The translations under genes were made by a program, and so were the position numbers. From Deltaproteobacteria bacterium (GTDB lineage: Bacteria; SAR324; NAC60-12), in contig PAZT01000021.1 in NCBI GenBank assembly GCA_002716165.1, positions 1 to 10,715 of the forward strand: a stretch of DNA of 10,715 bases, written 5' to 3'. This document shows positions 1-8,026 of this stretch, piece by piece. Under the pieces are notes generated by a model. The model did not search any database and was not told where the DNA came from. It worked only from the letters and a program-made list of their open reading frames with translations. Within the stretch, counting starts at the first letter, position 1; each line of letters opens with the position of its first letter.

Positions 1-204
1 ATTAGAATCTGCAAAATGGGGTAGGGGGTTTAATCTCTGCGCTACCTCATCCATAGACTAGCGACATGTATCTGCATGGTGTGGAACGACAACCCGAAGG
101 CGTTCAAGTGGTAGGGAGTTGGTTTAGTTGCCGTTAGGCTTTTAAATGTTCAGGAGCCTGGATTTGGTGTTGTGATCATTACTCTTCGTGGACTATTGAC
201 TGGC

Positions 205-1185
205 TTACCGTGTCTCGATCTTTGTCTTACGCGTAAAGAGATTCTCAATTCTTCGCATCTGTCCGTTGATACCTCCGATTGCGGCACTGTGATCGTGGGG
301 ATGTACGGCAATCGCATAGGCCCATCCATCGGTGGCGGGCAGATCTTGCGTGACGGTGACTTCAATCGGATCGATAACGCGTAGATGACCATCAACGCAA
401 GTGGCCAAAATTCGGTCCCCATCGTTGGTCCAGGCGATGTTCAGCGGTTCAGAGTCTAGACGAATATAGCGAACCATCCTGCCGATCGTCGGTTGCCAGA
501 ATCTAATTGTTTTGTCGCGAGCGGCTGAGGCAACCATGGGCAACCCATCCCTGATCGGTCTCAGCCTCAATACATTTACGGGTTTTGTGTGCTGATTCAG
601 GCTGCGAATGAGTGTCCCTGCCTCCAAGTCCCATACTCGCAGGGACTGATCCGCTCCCGAGGATATGAGTATACTGCCGTTCCCAATCAGGCAGATCGAG
701 TCAACACTTCGAGAATGACCTTTGAGAGTTGAGACGGCGTTCGTTTCTTTCTTGAGGTGCCACAACTTGATGTCACGATCGATACTTCCCGAGAGCAATT
801 TGACATCATCTTGCCAAACCACCGAGCGGACGGAATCTTTATGGCTATCAAATCTTGTGACCGGTTCTCCTTCTGGCCATGAAAAAACTTCCACAACGCC
901 GTCCTCCGATGGAACTCCGCCGCCGACAGCGATATGACTTCCGTTCGGAGAGAAAGCAAGGCAATGAAGATTCAGCGCGGATGTGCGGATGGTTCGTTTG
1001 TGATCTAATTTCGGCCAAGAATATACATGTATCCCTGACTGGCTGACGGCAACCACATGTTTTGCCTCGGGCGTGAACGCCAAATCTATAATCGGCGGTT
1101 CATTGGCAACCACACTCAAAGTTGTGATAAGTACGCTGGTCAGCGCGAAAGGGAGGATGCCGTGAGATTTCACAGATGTTTTCAA
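205..1185 (-). CDS. Exported WD40-repeat beta-propeller protein
   Basis: This 326-residue protein has a hydrophobic N-terminal stretch (about residues 9-27, then A-N-E) that looks like a Sec signal peptide, so it probably acts in the periplasm or on the cell surface. WD-type blades can be followed at about 33-60, 72-104, 115-143, 157-186, 199-231, 243-272 and 288-314. The clearest have the D-x-x-(I/L)-(K/R)-x-W ending (DRDIKLW, DQSLRVW, DKTIRFW). Seven blades would close one propeller. Such propellers are protein-binding scaffolds and no catalytic residues are visible. The start used is TTG, nine bases after the DUF1501 stop, with no clear ribosome-binding site, so translation may be coupled to that gene. 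A GTG four codons on is an alternative. WD40 proteins often sit beside DUF1501 and DUF1549/1553 genes in Planctomycetes. The family call is firm; the partner is unknown. Confidence 0.88.
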   Translation of the reverse strand: MKTSVKSHGILPFALTSVLITTLSVVANEPPIIDLAFTPEAKHVVAVSQSGIHVYSWPKLDHKRTIRTSALNLHCLAFSPNGSHIAVGGGVPSEDGVVEVFSWPEGEPVTRFDSHKDSVRSVVWQDDVKLLSGSIDRDIKLWHLKKETNAVSTLKGHSRSVDSICLIGNGSILISSGADQSLRVWDLEAGTLIRSLNQHTKPVNVLRLRPIRDGLPMVASAARDKTIRFWQPTIGRMVRYIRLDSEPLNIAWTNDGDRILATCVDGHLRVIDPIEVTVTQDLPATDGWAYAIAVHPHDHSAAIGGINGQMRRIENLFTRKTKIETR

Positions 1186-1194
1186 AGGTGGAAT

Positions 1195-2592
1195 TTAACT
1201 AAACAGTTCCGTTATCACCTTGGAATCTTGGGGGGCAACCCGAATGGGGCGACCCTCTGATGTGTGCAGCTCATGTCCCGGATCGATTCCAAGTAGGGTG
1301 TAGATTGTAGCCGCAAGATCACCTGGCGTAATAGGGCGGTCCTTAACGAACTCACCTAAGGCATCACTCTCACCGATAACTTGGCCGCCCTGAACGCCGC
1401 CGCCGGCCATAACAATGCTGAAACAGTTGGGCCAATGATCTCGACCGCCAGTGCTATTGATTTTTGGAGTGCGACCGAAATCAGTCATGACCGCCACGAG
1501 CGTCTCCTCGAGCATGCGGCGATCCGACAGATCTCCGATCAAAGCGCTGAGCGCCTTGTCCAATCCTGGGATCAAAGAATGCGATGCCGAGGGCATATGA
1601 CCTGGAACACGGTTTGCGTAGGTGGCGAGATTCAGGTGGTTGTCCCATCCGGTGTTATTCACGGTGACAAAGGGGACGCCGCGCTCGACCAATCTGCGGG
1701 CAAGGAGGCATTGCTGGCCGATGTTGTTGCCGCCCGAACTCGGTCCCGTTCGGCTTGCGGGCAGATTGGCGCGCGGGTCGAAAGTGTAGCGCTCCCGTAC
1801 TTTAGTTGGCTCCTTGCTGATATCGAACGCCGCCTTGTCTTCTGCTGAAGCAATCAGATTGTAAGCACGTTCTAGGTCAGGATCACTCTGGCCTTCGATC
1901 TTCGACTTCAGGTCCCCATACTCGTTCAGTGCATTCACAATGGTGCGCCGGCGGTTAAGTCGGGCCAGATCAAGACCGCGATAAAAATCGAGATCGCGAA
2001 CCTTGTAGTTTGATTTGCCTGGATCGCTTCCCAAGGAGAAGTGCTTAGTGCTGTTGGGAAGGAAACCGTTTCCGAGAGCGGCAGCGTCTCGCGAAATCAA
2101 ATCAGGAATCGTTATGTTACTTGGCAGCATGCTCGTTTCCGTTTGCATGTGCGCGATCACAGATCCTATCGTCGGATATTCCAGAGCAGGCGTTGGTTTG
2201 TATCCTGTCATCAAATATTGGACGGCAAAGTTATGCACGCCGAATGGAGATGTGACACTGCGGATGAGGGCAAGCTTATCCATTAGCTTCGCCGTGCGCG
2301 GAAGATGTTCGCTGATTCGGACCCCAGTTAACTTAGTAGCGACAGAATCAAACGGACCACGAATCTCAGAAGGAGCCCCAGGCTTTGGGTCAAACGTATC
2401 CAGATGGCTCGCACCGCCGTCAAGCCAGATCAGAATGCATGATTTTGCCTTGGGTGCTTTCTCGGCTGATGTTTTGGCTGCTATCGCCCGCTGCAACTGA
2501 AAAAAATTGCCCATCCCTAGCCCGAGAGCCGTTAGCCCGCCAACTCGAATAAAGTTGCGACGCGCAATTCCGTCGCATCGAAGTGTCGTCAT
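1195..2592 (-). CDS. DUF1501 family protein, Tat-exported
   Basis: This 465-residue protein belongs to the DUF1501 family, which is distantly related to sulfatases and alkaline phosphatases. A twin-arginine signal opens it (A-R-R-N-F-I-R at 10-16, then a hydrophobic stretch and A-I-A-A near 36-39), so it is probably exported folded. Family landmarks are ILIWLDGGASHLDTFDPKP (53-71), the TSPFGVHN segment (114-121), VNNTGWDNH (311-319), DFGRTPKIN (371-379) followed by GGRDHWP (382-388), and a C-terminal PGDLAATIYTLLGID. The conserved Asp and His residues suggest a metal-dependent hydrolase-like site, but no substrate is established for the family. The gene starts at ATG with only a weak purine stretch upstream. 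It lies 72 bases after the DUF1549/DUF1553 gene, its usual partner, and 9 bases before the WD40 gene. Full length, no defects seen. Confidence 0.95.
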   Translation of the reverse strand: MTTLRCDGIARRNFIRVGGLTALGLGMGNFFQLQRAIAAKTSAEKAPKAKSCILIWLDGGASHLDTFDPKPGAPSEIRGPFDSVATKLTGVRISEHLPRTAKLMDKLALIRSVTSPFGVHNFAVQYLMTGYKPTPALEYPTIGSVIAHMQTETSMLPSNITIPDLISRDAAALGNGFLPNSTKHFSLGSDPGKSNYKVRDLDFYRGLDLARLNRRRTIVNALNEYGDLKSKIEGQSDPDLERAYNLIASAEDKAAFDISKEPTKVRERYTFDPRANLPASRTGPSSGGNNIGQQCLLARRLVERGVPFVTVNNTGWDNHLNLATYANRVPGHMPSASHSLIPGLDKALSALIGDLSDRRMLEETLVAVMTDFGRTPKINSTGGRDHWPNCFSIVMAGGGVQGGQVIGESDALGEFVKDRPITPGDLAATIYTLLGIDPGHELHTSEGRPIRVAPQDSKVITELFS

Positions 2593-2664
2593 TTTACTTT
2601 CTGTTTCTTTTAATCGTTTGCCTCTTCGTTGAACACAAGTCCTCGAAAAGCTGTGTTTAAAGGC

Positions 2665-4848
2665 CTAATGATTCGTAACAAACTCCTTGCAGGTCACAAT
2701 GCTCCAGACAAAGTCTTCCAGCAGATTCCGCTGTTCTTTGGGTGACTTGGCTTGGTTCAATAACATGCTCAGGAATCTGACTTCTTGCTCATTAGGCGGC
2801 CGGTTCAGCGCTTTTTGGTAGTAGTCTTCGACAATCTCCATCGGGCGTATTCCGGCCTTGAGAAACTGATCGAGTCGACTACCAACAGCTCCGATCCTAT
2901 CGTTTAGCAATGCACCATTGAAGAGGTGAAGCTTTTGAGAGAGTGGTCCGGTAGAGGAAGGGGTGCTTTCGCAGGATTTGCTGCGATCGCAGCGTCCCAG
3001 GATGTCTAGGGCGTCTGAACGAATACTGCCATCCCGAAGTTCAACGGCGCGAGTGCCATATTGCTCGCTTCCGTACCGGCTGGCCAAACCGAGAACGTCC
3101 GAAATGGCATCTGCAAGTACCTCTGGCTCCATCGGCTTTTGAATCATGTGGGAATAGAAACGGTCATCCGTTTCGTTGCCCTTCACCGGAACAGAGCTGC
3201 GGGCATAGGTAGCGCTCATGGCAATGCGCTTGAGTGTATGCCGAAGTCTGTAGCCATGCTCTATGAAGTCTTCCGCTAGCTTGTTTAGGAGAGCGGGATG
3301 GGTAGCTGGGTTGGTTGACCGAAAATCGTCCACGGGTTCGACTAGGCCTCGGCCCATCAGCGATTTCCAGAGACGGTTTACAATTGCTTTGGCAAAGAAG
3401 GGGTTATCACGGGCTGTTAGCCACTTCGCGAAGGCTTCGCGGCCATCTTTCGTTGCGGCCGGCAAAAACGCTTCGCCCGGAATCTTCATCTGTGCTGCTT
3501 CGCCGCTATTTGGATGAATGGCCCTACCGAGCGGGTTCAGTTTGATCACTTTCTGCCGGGTAAGCTTCGCAAAGATTGCGGTAAGCCCGTGAAAGTCATC
3601 CTGAGTCCACTTGTCCAACGGGTGATTGTGGCAATTAGCACATTTCATCCGGCTTCCCATAAAGGCTTCAGTGGTAAACTCCGTTTGTAACTGGGGATCC
3701 TCCACCGCGATGTAAAACGTGGCTGGGGCAACCTTTGTTGTATCGCCCGTCGCCGTGATGATCTCTTTGGATATTTGGTCGTAACCGACGCCGTTTCTCA
3801 GTTGCTCGGCAATCCAATTATGAAAACCACGGGCCGCCTCAGTCGTTGTGGCGACCCCGTTCTTGTCGTTCTTGGATTGAATTCGCAGTAGCTTGGCCAG
3901 TTTCAGGGTATAAAAGTGGACGAATTCCTCCGAAGAAAGCAGTTTGTCGATGATGGCTTCTCGGTCGAGTCCGGACACTCGAGATTCGTGATTGTATTCA
4001 GGCAAGCGCCCCGTCAGGCCGAGCGTTAAGCGTCGCAAAAACCTACCGTCATCGGCTAGTGGCGAGGTCGGCAAGCCAAGCTCGGCGAGTAAACGGAGCA
4101 CGTATTCATCAATAAAGTTGTTGCGAGTGCCCGAAGACAGGTCTGCCGCTTGGTTGTTCAACGGGGAAACCAGTACAATAGGAATCACTGCGGAAAGATA
4201 TCGCGCCACGACAATGTGTCTACCACCTCTGCGAACCTCGGCGGTCGCCGCATCCTCATCGATGTCCACGGCTGACGGATCCTCAGCGACAAAGCTTGTC
4301 CAGGCAGTAACATCTCGGGTTTGCCCATCGTCGTAGTGAGCTATGGCTTTCAATTGAGCTATGGCACCGATCTTCGACACAACGAACCTTTGAGGCGTAA
4401 CCTTGACATATTTCAGTTGCCGACACTTTACGTTCTTAGCACCCTGCTTGATCCAATCGATTAGACGTCGCTCGCTCTCACTACCTTCATCAAAAAGCAT
4501 ACGCCCACCGTGTTTGAGGTTGGCGGTCGGCTTGAGCACAATGAGGCTTTCGGCCGGCTTGGACAGATTGACGCGTCTTCCATTCACCCTCCGAACAATC
4601 TCTTCGAAGTCGGATTTCGGGTCTCCCCCGTAAAGTGATAGCTTGAAATCGCCTCGTCCGATAGCCGATCCGTGGCACTTGCCAGCATTGCAACCCATCT
4701 TTGTAAAAATGGGGATGATATCGTTTTCAAATTCCACAGCTTTTCTTTCCTCGGCAAGACCGAAGGAAGTCAGCTTCAATAGAATGAAAACAGAGCATAG
4801 AATGCTAGTTATCCGGTAGAGCTTTTCCTTTTGCGCTTTCTTATTCAC
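2665..4848 (-). CDS. PSCyt1-type / BIG2-like / DUF1549 / DUF1553 secreted protein
   Basis: This 727-residue exported protein shows the multidomain layout common in Planctomycetes. In order: a signal peptide (hydrophobic 13-31); a cytochrome-type segment with GCNAGKCHG at 52-60 (spacing Cys-x4-Cys-His); a bacterial Ig-like segment at about 147-228; DUF1549 at about 242-433 with CANCHNHPLDKW at 403-414 (normal Cys-x2-Cys-His); and DUF1553 at about 463-723, including NPFFAKAIVNRLW and KPMEPEVLADAISDVLG. The Cys-His motifs suggest c-type haem attachment outside the cytoplasm, but its activity is unknown. The start is GTG with no Shine-Dalgarno sequence, chosen because it leads straight into the signal peptide. 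The stop is TAG. It lies 51 bases after the redoxin-like gene and precedes DUF1501, the family with which it usually pairs. Confidence 0.95.
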   Translation of the reverse strand: MNKKAQKEKLYRITSILCSVFILLKLTSFGLAEERKAVEFENDIIPIFTKMGCNAGKCHGSAIGRGDFKLSLYGGDPKSDFEEIVRRVNGRRVNLSKPAESLIVLKPTANLKHGGRMLFDEGSESERRLIDWIKQGAKNVKCRQLKYVKVTPQRFVVSKIGAIAQLKAIAHYDDGQTRDVTAWTSFVAEDPSAVDIDEDAATAEVRRGGRHIVVARYLSAVIPIVLVSPLNNQAADLSSGTRNNFIDEYVLRLLAELGLPTSPLADDGRFLRRLTLGLTGRLPEYNHESRVSGLDREAIIDKLLSSEEFVHFYTLKLAKLLRIQSKNDKNGVATTTEAARGFHNWIAEQLRNGVGYDQISKEIITATGDTTKVAPATFYIAVEDPQLQTEFTTEAFMGSRMKCANCHNHPLDKWTQDDFHGLTAIFAKLTRQKVIKLNPLGRAIHPNSGEAAQMKIPGEAFLPAATKDGREAFAKWLTARDNPFFAKAIVNRLWKSLMGRGLVEPVDDFRSTNPATHPALLNKLAEDFIEHGYRLRHTLKRIAMSATYARSSVPVKGNETDDRFYSHMIQKPMEPEVLADAISDVLGLASRYGSEQYGTRAVELRDGSIRSDALDILGRCDRSKSCESTPSSTGPLSQKLHLFNGALLNDRIGAVGSRLDQFLKAGIRPMEIVEDYYQKALNRPPNEQEVRFLSMLLNQAKSPKEQRNLLEDFVWSIVTCKEFVTNH

Positions 4849-4899
4849 TAAATTGTCAATATTATCATATGTCCATAAAGCGCAATTTAGTTGAGAAGA

Positions 4900-6402
4900 T
4901 TAACGACGCTGTGCGTTCTCCGGATAGGCGCCCGAATAAAGTTCAACGGCCTCTTTTCGAGTGAGCTTTCCGGCCTTCATTAATTCTTCGGTCTTAGTGC
5001 GAAGCGCTTTTGCATCACCTGACGATCTGAACAATTCGCCTGCTTCCTCGCGCGTGATCGTTCCAGTTTGCAGCAGGGGGGCAAGCAGTTTGCGAAATCC
5101 TCTTTTGGATGTTGCTTCTGAGTTTTCGCCGTTTCCCTGCGCGGCTCGACGGTTACTAGCAGCCGATGCCGCATCGCCAGATGTAGCCCCGATAAGCTTG
5201 CGCAGTGTATCGTGATCGACTCCCATGGTTCCGGCGATGGCGCCTAGAATATGGGGTTGAGTGTAGAACGCTCCGCCGACATAGGGAAGGTTGTGTGCGA
5301 CTCTGCCGTTTTTAGCAACGATCACCGTTGCGGTGAGATTCCTATCCAATCCGTATGCAGGTGGACCGGCCGAACCATCCTTGGATAACCCCACAACAAG
5401 GTTCTTGGGATAACGCTGATCCAAAACCGCAAAGCTTTTTTCAGCCTCGTTAGCGTCGTCAGTACATACGATCACTGACATTGCCCATGGTTGTTTTGAG
5501 TTTTTCTCAATGGCCGCAAGTTGTTGCCTTAGCTGTCCGAGGAAACGGCCGAAGGTTCGAGACTTGCTGACAAAAAACATTAGATGGAGCTTGTCTTTCG
5601 CCATTGCAACTGGGTCAAACTCCTGTCCTAGCTTTTCCCCGCGCAGATTGACGGCTCTCAACGATGGGATCTTTTCACCCGGCTGGGGGCCGGAGTAGAT
5701 TGGTTTTTCAAGATTTTTAGTCCATTCAGCCGGGTCGGCGATCTTGAGTTTTGTCGAACCGTAGCCGGCAGACTTGTTGCGGTCGCGCTGCATTCGGGCG
5801 TTCTTGAGAACTCGAGTCTGGGAACCGCTTTGCGCTATTCGCGGATTTAACGCACCCCGGAATATGGCGACCTCTTCAACAGAAGCCTTTTCTAAGTCGA
5901 AGCCGGAATAAAGTTGCTTCATGATGGAGGCTACATCGTAGTCGTAAATGTCGCCGCGTTCATTGGCCGCGATTAATCGCTGATAGACTGCGGCACGATT
6001 TTTTGCTGTGACTTCGCCCGCTTTGAATTGTCCATTGTCGAGTTCTTTCGGCTGACCAAAACGTCCATGCCTGGTTTTGATATATGCCATTTTCGCGTCG
6101 AGCAAGGGAAGTAATCGTTCGACCTGATCTTGGGTCAATTCATTGGCCGCGAGAGCTTCGCCAAGGACTTTGCTGGTCGCTTCTTTGTCTGACTGGATGC
6201 GTTTCCAAATGTTGTAGCCCTGCCGTTGTGGAATCTTCCCGTCTTTGACGAGGCCGGTGATTCTCTTGAATCAAAAATCTTCACACATGTCGAAGTCTTT
6301 GTTGGAGCCGATGCGGTCTTCGTATTTGATCTCCTGGGCATTAGTTGAAATCACAGCCATCATCAGGGCCAGAAATCCGAAAGTTAAGTTGTTTTGTTTC
6401 AT
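4900..6402 (-). CDS. Secreted redoxin-like protein with in-frame TGA at codon 44
   Basis: Read from ATG at 6402, the frame begins with a signal peptide (M-K-Q-N-N, hydrophobic to T-N-A-Q at about 23), meets TGA at codon 44 (6271-6273), and runs open in the same frame to TAA at 4900, 500 codons in all. The residues after the stop (FKRITGLVKDGKIPQ) look like normal protein. An internal TTG at codon 89 (6138) could only give a product without a signal. Residues about 233-395 resemble a thioredoxin/AhpC-type redoxin fold (PGEKIPSL, LHLMFFV, TVIVAKNGRV), but the usual CxxC region reads V-S-K-S-R-T-F with no Cys. Flanking helical segments repeat a G-x-(I/L)-T-x-(E/K)-E-A motif (447-453, 478-486). 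It is the probable first gene of the operon. A nonsense mutation, a sequence error or recoding could each explain the TGA. A redox-active enzyme is unlikely. Confidence 0.7.
6258..6273 (-). repeat. Perfect 6-bp hairpin including the in-frame TGA
   Basis: Read on the minus strand the bases are TGATTC-AAGA-GAATCA, a perfect 6-bp stem with a 4-base loop. Its first three bases are the in-frame TGA of the redoxin-like gene. A second possible stem follows at a short distance (CTCGTC-AAA-GACGGG, with one G-T pair). Known bacterial SECIS elements lie a little downstream of the UGA and usually carry a G in the apical loop. Neither stem fits that well, so the structure is recorded without a function. 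Confidence 0.4.
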
Positions 6403-6612
6403 TATTAATTGATTATTAAAAGTGCTACTCTGCACTGATCTTCTATCCCTAAATACGAAATCTATTGCTTAAAAGTTTCATTAGATAGAATTCGTAAATA
6501 ATCTTTCATAAGCGTTAGATCTCAGATGCAGACCATTGAGTCCATGGTGAAAACCCGAATCTTCATTGCTCTGTCGTAGCGGCAAAACCGTTCAGACTGA
6601 AGGGTGGAGAAG

Positions 6613-6643
6613 TGGAGGCTGGTGAAGGGAATCGAACCCTCGC
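6613..6643 (-). other. tRNA/tmRNA 3'-end-like fragment, possible attachment site
   Basis: On the minus strand GAGGG-TTCGATT-CCCTT (6641-6625) forms a T-stem with the standard seven-base T-loop and one G-T pair. It is followed by CACCAGCC-TCCA, which resembles an acceptor strand with discriminator and CCA (eight acceptor bases rather than seven). A 5' acceptor strand able to pair (GGCTGGTG) is not found in the 100 bases upstream, although GGGTAGAGC at 6705-6697 looks like a D-arm piece. It is therefore a fragment or a decayed gene, not a complete tRNA. Integrative elements often leave tRNA or tmRNA 3' ends as attachment sites. No integrase gene is in the window. Confidence 0.45.
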
Positions 6644-6713
6644 CACGCTCAAAACTCCAATAAATAAGCGCCTATAAAAGCGCAAATTTGACTGCTCTAC
6701 CCTTATCTCAATG

Positions 6714-6759
6714 AATCTCACACAGTTTCGGTGCATGGGTGAGTGAAAATAGTGAGATT
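6714..6759. repeat. 8-bp inverted repeat AATCTCAC / GTGAGATT
   Basis: AATCTCAC at 6714-6721 and GTGAGATT at 6752-6759 are exact reverse complements with 30 bases between them. Further GTGAG and ATCTCA copies lie close by (around 6706-6712 and 6740). It lies just past the 3' end of the minus-strand GTPase gene. The long loop and the absence of a T-tract argue against an intrinsic terminator. A protein-binding site or chance are the alternatives. Confidence 0.35.
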
Positions 6760-6774
6760 GAAGTAATTAATCAG

Positions 6775-7962
6775 TTAAACTTTTTGCAGTAAATCAGGCC
6801 ATGGATCACTAAAAGTTTCACCCATCTGCCATGCTTTAATTTCTTGTTCGGAACAAAGAGCTTCCTTAAGGGCTAATGCAAAGTCTTCACGTGCATTCCT
6901 CATTCCAATGAGCGTCAGTTCATTGTGTCGATCCCCAAAGATCGGGTGATTAGATTTAAGTTGTTCATTCAAATAATCAACTTCGTCAGGCGAAAGATTA
7001 CCATCCAAATTTTGGACTATTTCAGCTCGCCAGTAGCCTCTGAGTTCAAGAGCTATTTGGCTACCCGATTGTTGCCACATCAAAACTTGCCCAGGTCTCG
7101 AAGCAAGCCAAAGAAAACCTTTTGTACGATAAAGACCTGTCCCAAGTTTACTGCGACAAGCTTCATACAATCTTTCAGGGTGAAATGGCCGAGGATCACG
7201 AATGACTAATGCATCGACGCCTCCAGCAGTGGCAGATTCATTTGTGAGGCCAAACTGTTTAGCACGACTTTTTAGGACATTAAGTTTTGGAGCCAAAGTC
7301 GCATCTAATTGAGGCAAAAGCACTCCCGCATGGGCTGAAAGAGCAATTGTAGCATTAGGCTGTAGTTTCTGTAGAGCCTTAGCTTGAGCATTAACCGCGC
7401 TATCTGGAATAGTGTCAATTTTGGTAATGATAATAACACTAGCAAAGAGAATCTGTTCTGCTAGTAATTCAGACGCTCGACGCAAAGCAACATCCTCTGA
7501 GCAAGAAGTCTCCCCGGTAAGGACATCTCCATCTGCAAAATCACGATGGAGATTTAAGGCGTCAACTGTAACGATAAAGTGGCGAATGTAGAATCTTTTA
7601 TCTTGTGTAAGTGCGCATATAAGCGGCCAGGGCAAAGCTGCACCTGTACTCTCGCATAAAACTAAATCAGGCTCAGGATCCAACTTAGAAATCTCCTGAA
7701 GTACATTCGCCACTGATTCATGTAGTTTTTCGCGGGCATGACAACCATGTAAAGCAGCAACACGATTCTTTAGACAACCTGGTGTTGGCGGCGAGTCCTC
7801 GTCGGCGAGTAATTCCGCATCAAGACCAAATTCACTCAAATCGTGCACAATAACTGGAGCATTTTTCAAAGCTTTATCCTGCCTCCAGCGTCTAAGAATA
7901 GTGGTTTTGCCTGAACCAAGAAAACCGCAAATGACGACTATGGGAACACCCTCCGAAGACAT
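6775..7962 (-). CDS. COG0523 (CobW/G3E) GTPase, degenerate CxCC motif
   Basis: This 395-residue P-loop GTPase belongs to the G3E/COG0523 family of metal chaperones and insertases (CobW, YjiA, YciC, ZigA). Visible are the Walker A motif GFLGSGKTT (13-21), ESTGAALP (104-111) in the switch/Walker B region, TKID (180-183) as the guanine-specificity motif, and a CobW C-terminal domain (about 249-390) with DPRPFHPERLYEA, GFLWLASRPG and FGDRHNEL, ending in a D-P-W-P motif as in zinc-associated members. The metal-binding GCxCC is missing: the matching stretch reads GCHAREKLH (73-81), with Cys74, His75 and His81 as possible ligands. It starts at ATG with no Shine-Dalgarno sequence and is divergent from the permease gene across a spacer with a Fur/Zur-like palindrome. 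Zinc is the likeliest metal but this is inference. Confidence 0.9.
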   Translation of the reverse strand: MSSEGVPIVVICGFLGSGKTTILRRWRQDKALKNAPVIVHDLSEFGLDAELLADEDSPPTPGCLKNRVAALHGCHAREKLHESVANVLQEISKLDPEPDLVLCESTGAALPWPLICALTQDKRFYIRHFIVTVDALNLHRDFADGDVLTGETSCSEDVALRRASELLAEQILFASVIIITKIDTIPDSAVNAQAKALQKLQPNATIALSAHAGVLLPQLDATLAPKLNVLKSRAKQFGLTNESATAGGVDALVIRDPRPFHPERLYEACRSKLGTGLYRTKGFLWLASRPGQVLMWQQSGSQIALELRGYWRAEIVQNLDGNLSPDEVDYLNEQLKSNHPIFGDRHNELTLIGMRNAREDFALALKEALCSEQEIKAWQMGETFSDPWPDLLQKV

Positions 7963-8026
7963 AATATTGTTAATTTATACTCAAATGTTTTAAGGACGGA
8001 TGATTACTTCAAAGAGTTAAAGTATC

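Larger units (their letters stand above)
6403..6774. other. Gene-free junction between the two halves
   Basis: This stretch of 372 bases holds no convincing coding frame. It lies between the ATG of the left operon (6402) and the stop of the minus-strand GTPase gene (6775). It should contain the promoter of the left operon, but I see no good -35/-10 pair and no Shine-Dalgarno sequence before 6402. It contains the tRNA-end-like fragment at 6613-6643, the inverted repeat at 6714/6752 and a small palindrome at 6591-6601 (TTCAG-A-CTGAA). No terminator with a T-tract is visible after the GTPase gene. Confidence 0.6.

Noticed and set aside
1..204. Terminator after the WD40 gene
   Set aside because: Only a 5-bp stem with a long loop (AGGCT/AGCCT near 136-161) is seen and it has no T-tract. 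I see no gene in this stretch.
1381..1848. Plus-strand open frame of 155 codons
   Set aside because: It lies wholly inside the DUF1501 gene on the opposite strand and shows no family motif. The frame at 2015-2500 is a shadow of the same gene.
4855..4866. TTGACA on the minus strand just before the DUF1549 gene
   Set aside because: It lies only a few bases before the GTG start, with no room for a -10 box and leader.
6258..6273. Selenocysteine insertion element at the in-frame TGA
   Set aside because: The hairpin begins at the TGA itself and its loop lacks the features of known bacterial elements. The redoxin region has no redox motif around the codon, so selenocysteine is kept only as a remote option.
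6135..6341. Minus-strand frame of 68 codons overlapping the start of the redoxin-like gene
   Set aside because: It is in another frame with low-complexity, basic composition. The true frame here is the one joining the signal peptide to the long gene through the TGA.
6600..6720. Complete tRNA gene on the minus strand
   Set aside because: The T-arm and a D-arm-like piece are present, but no 5' acceptor strand pairs with the 3' end and no good anticodon stem is found between them.
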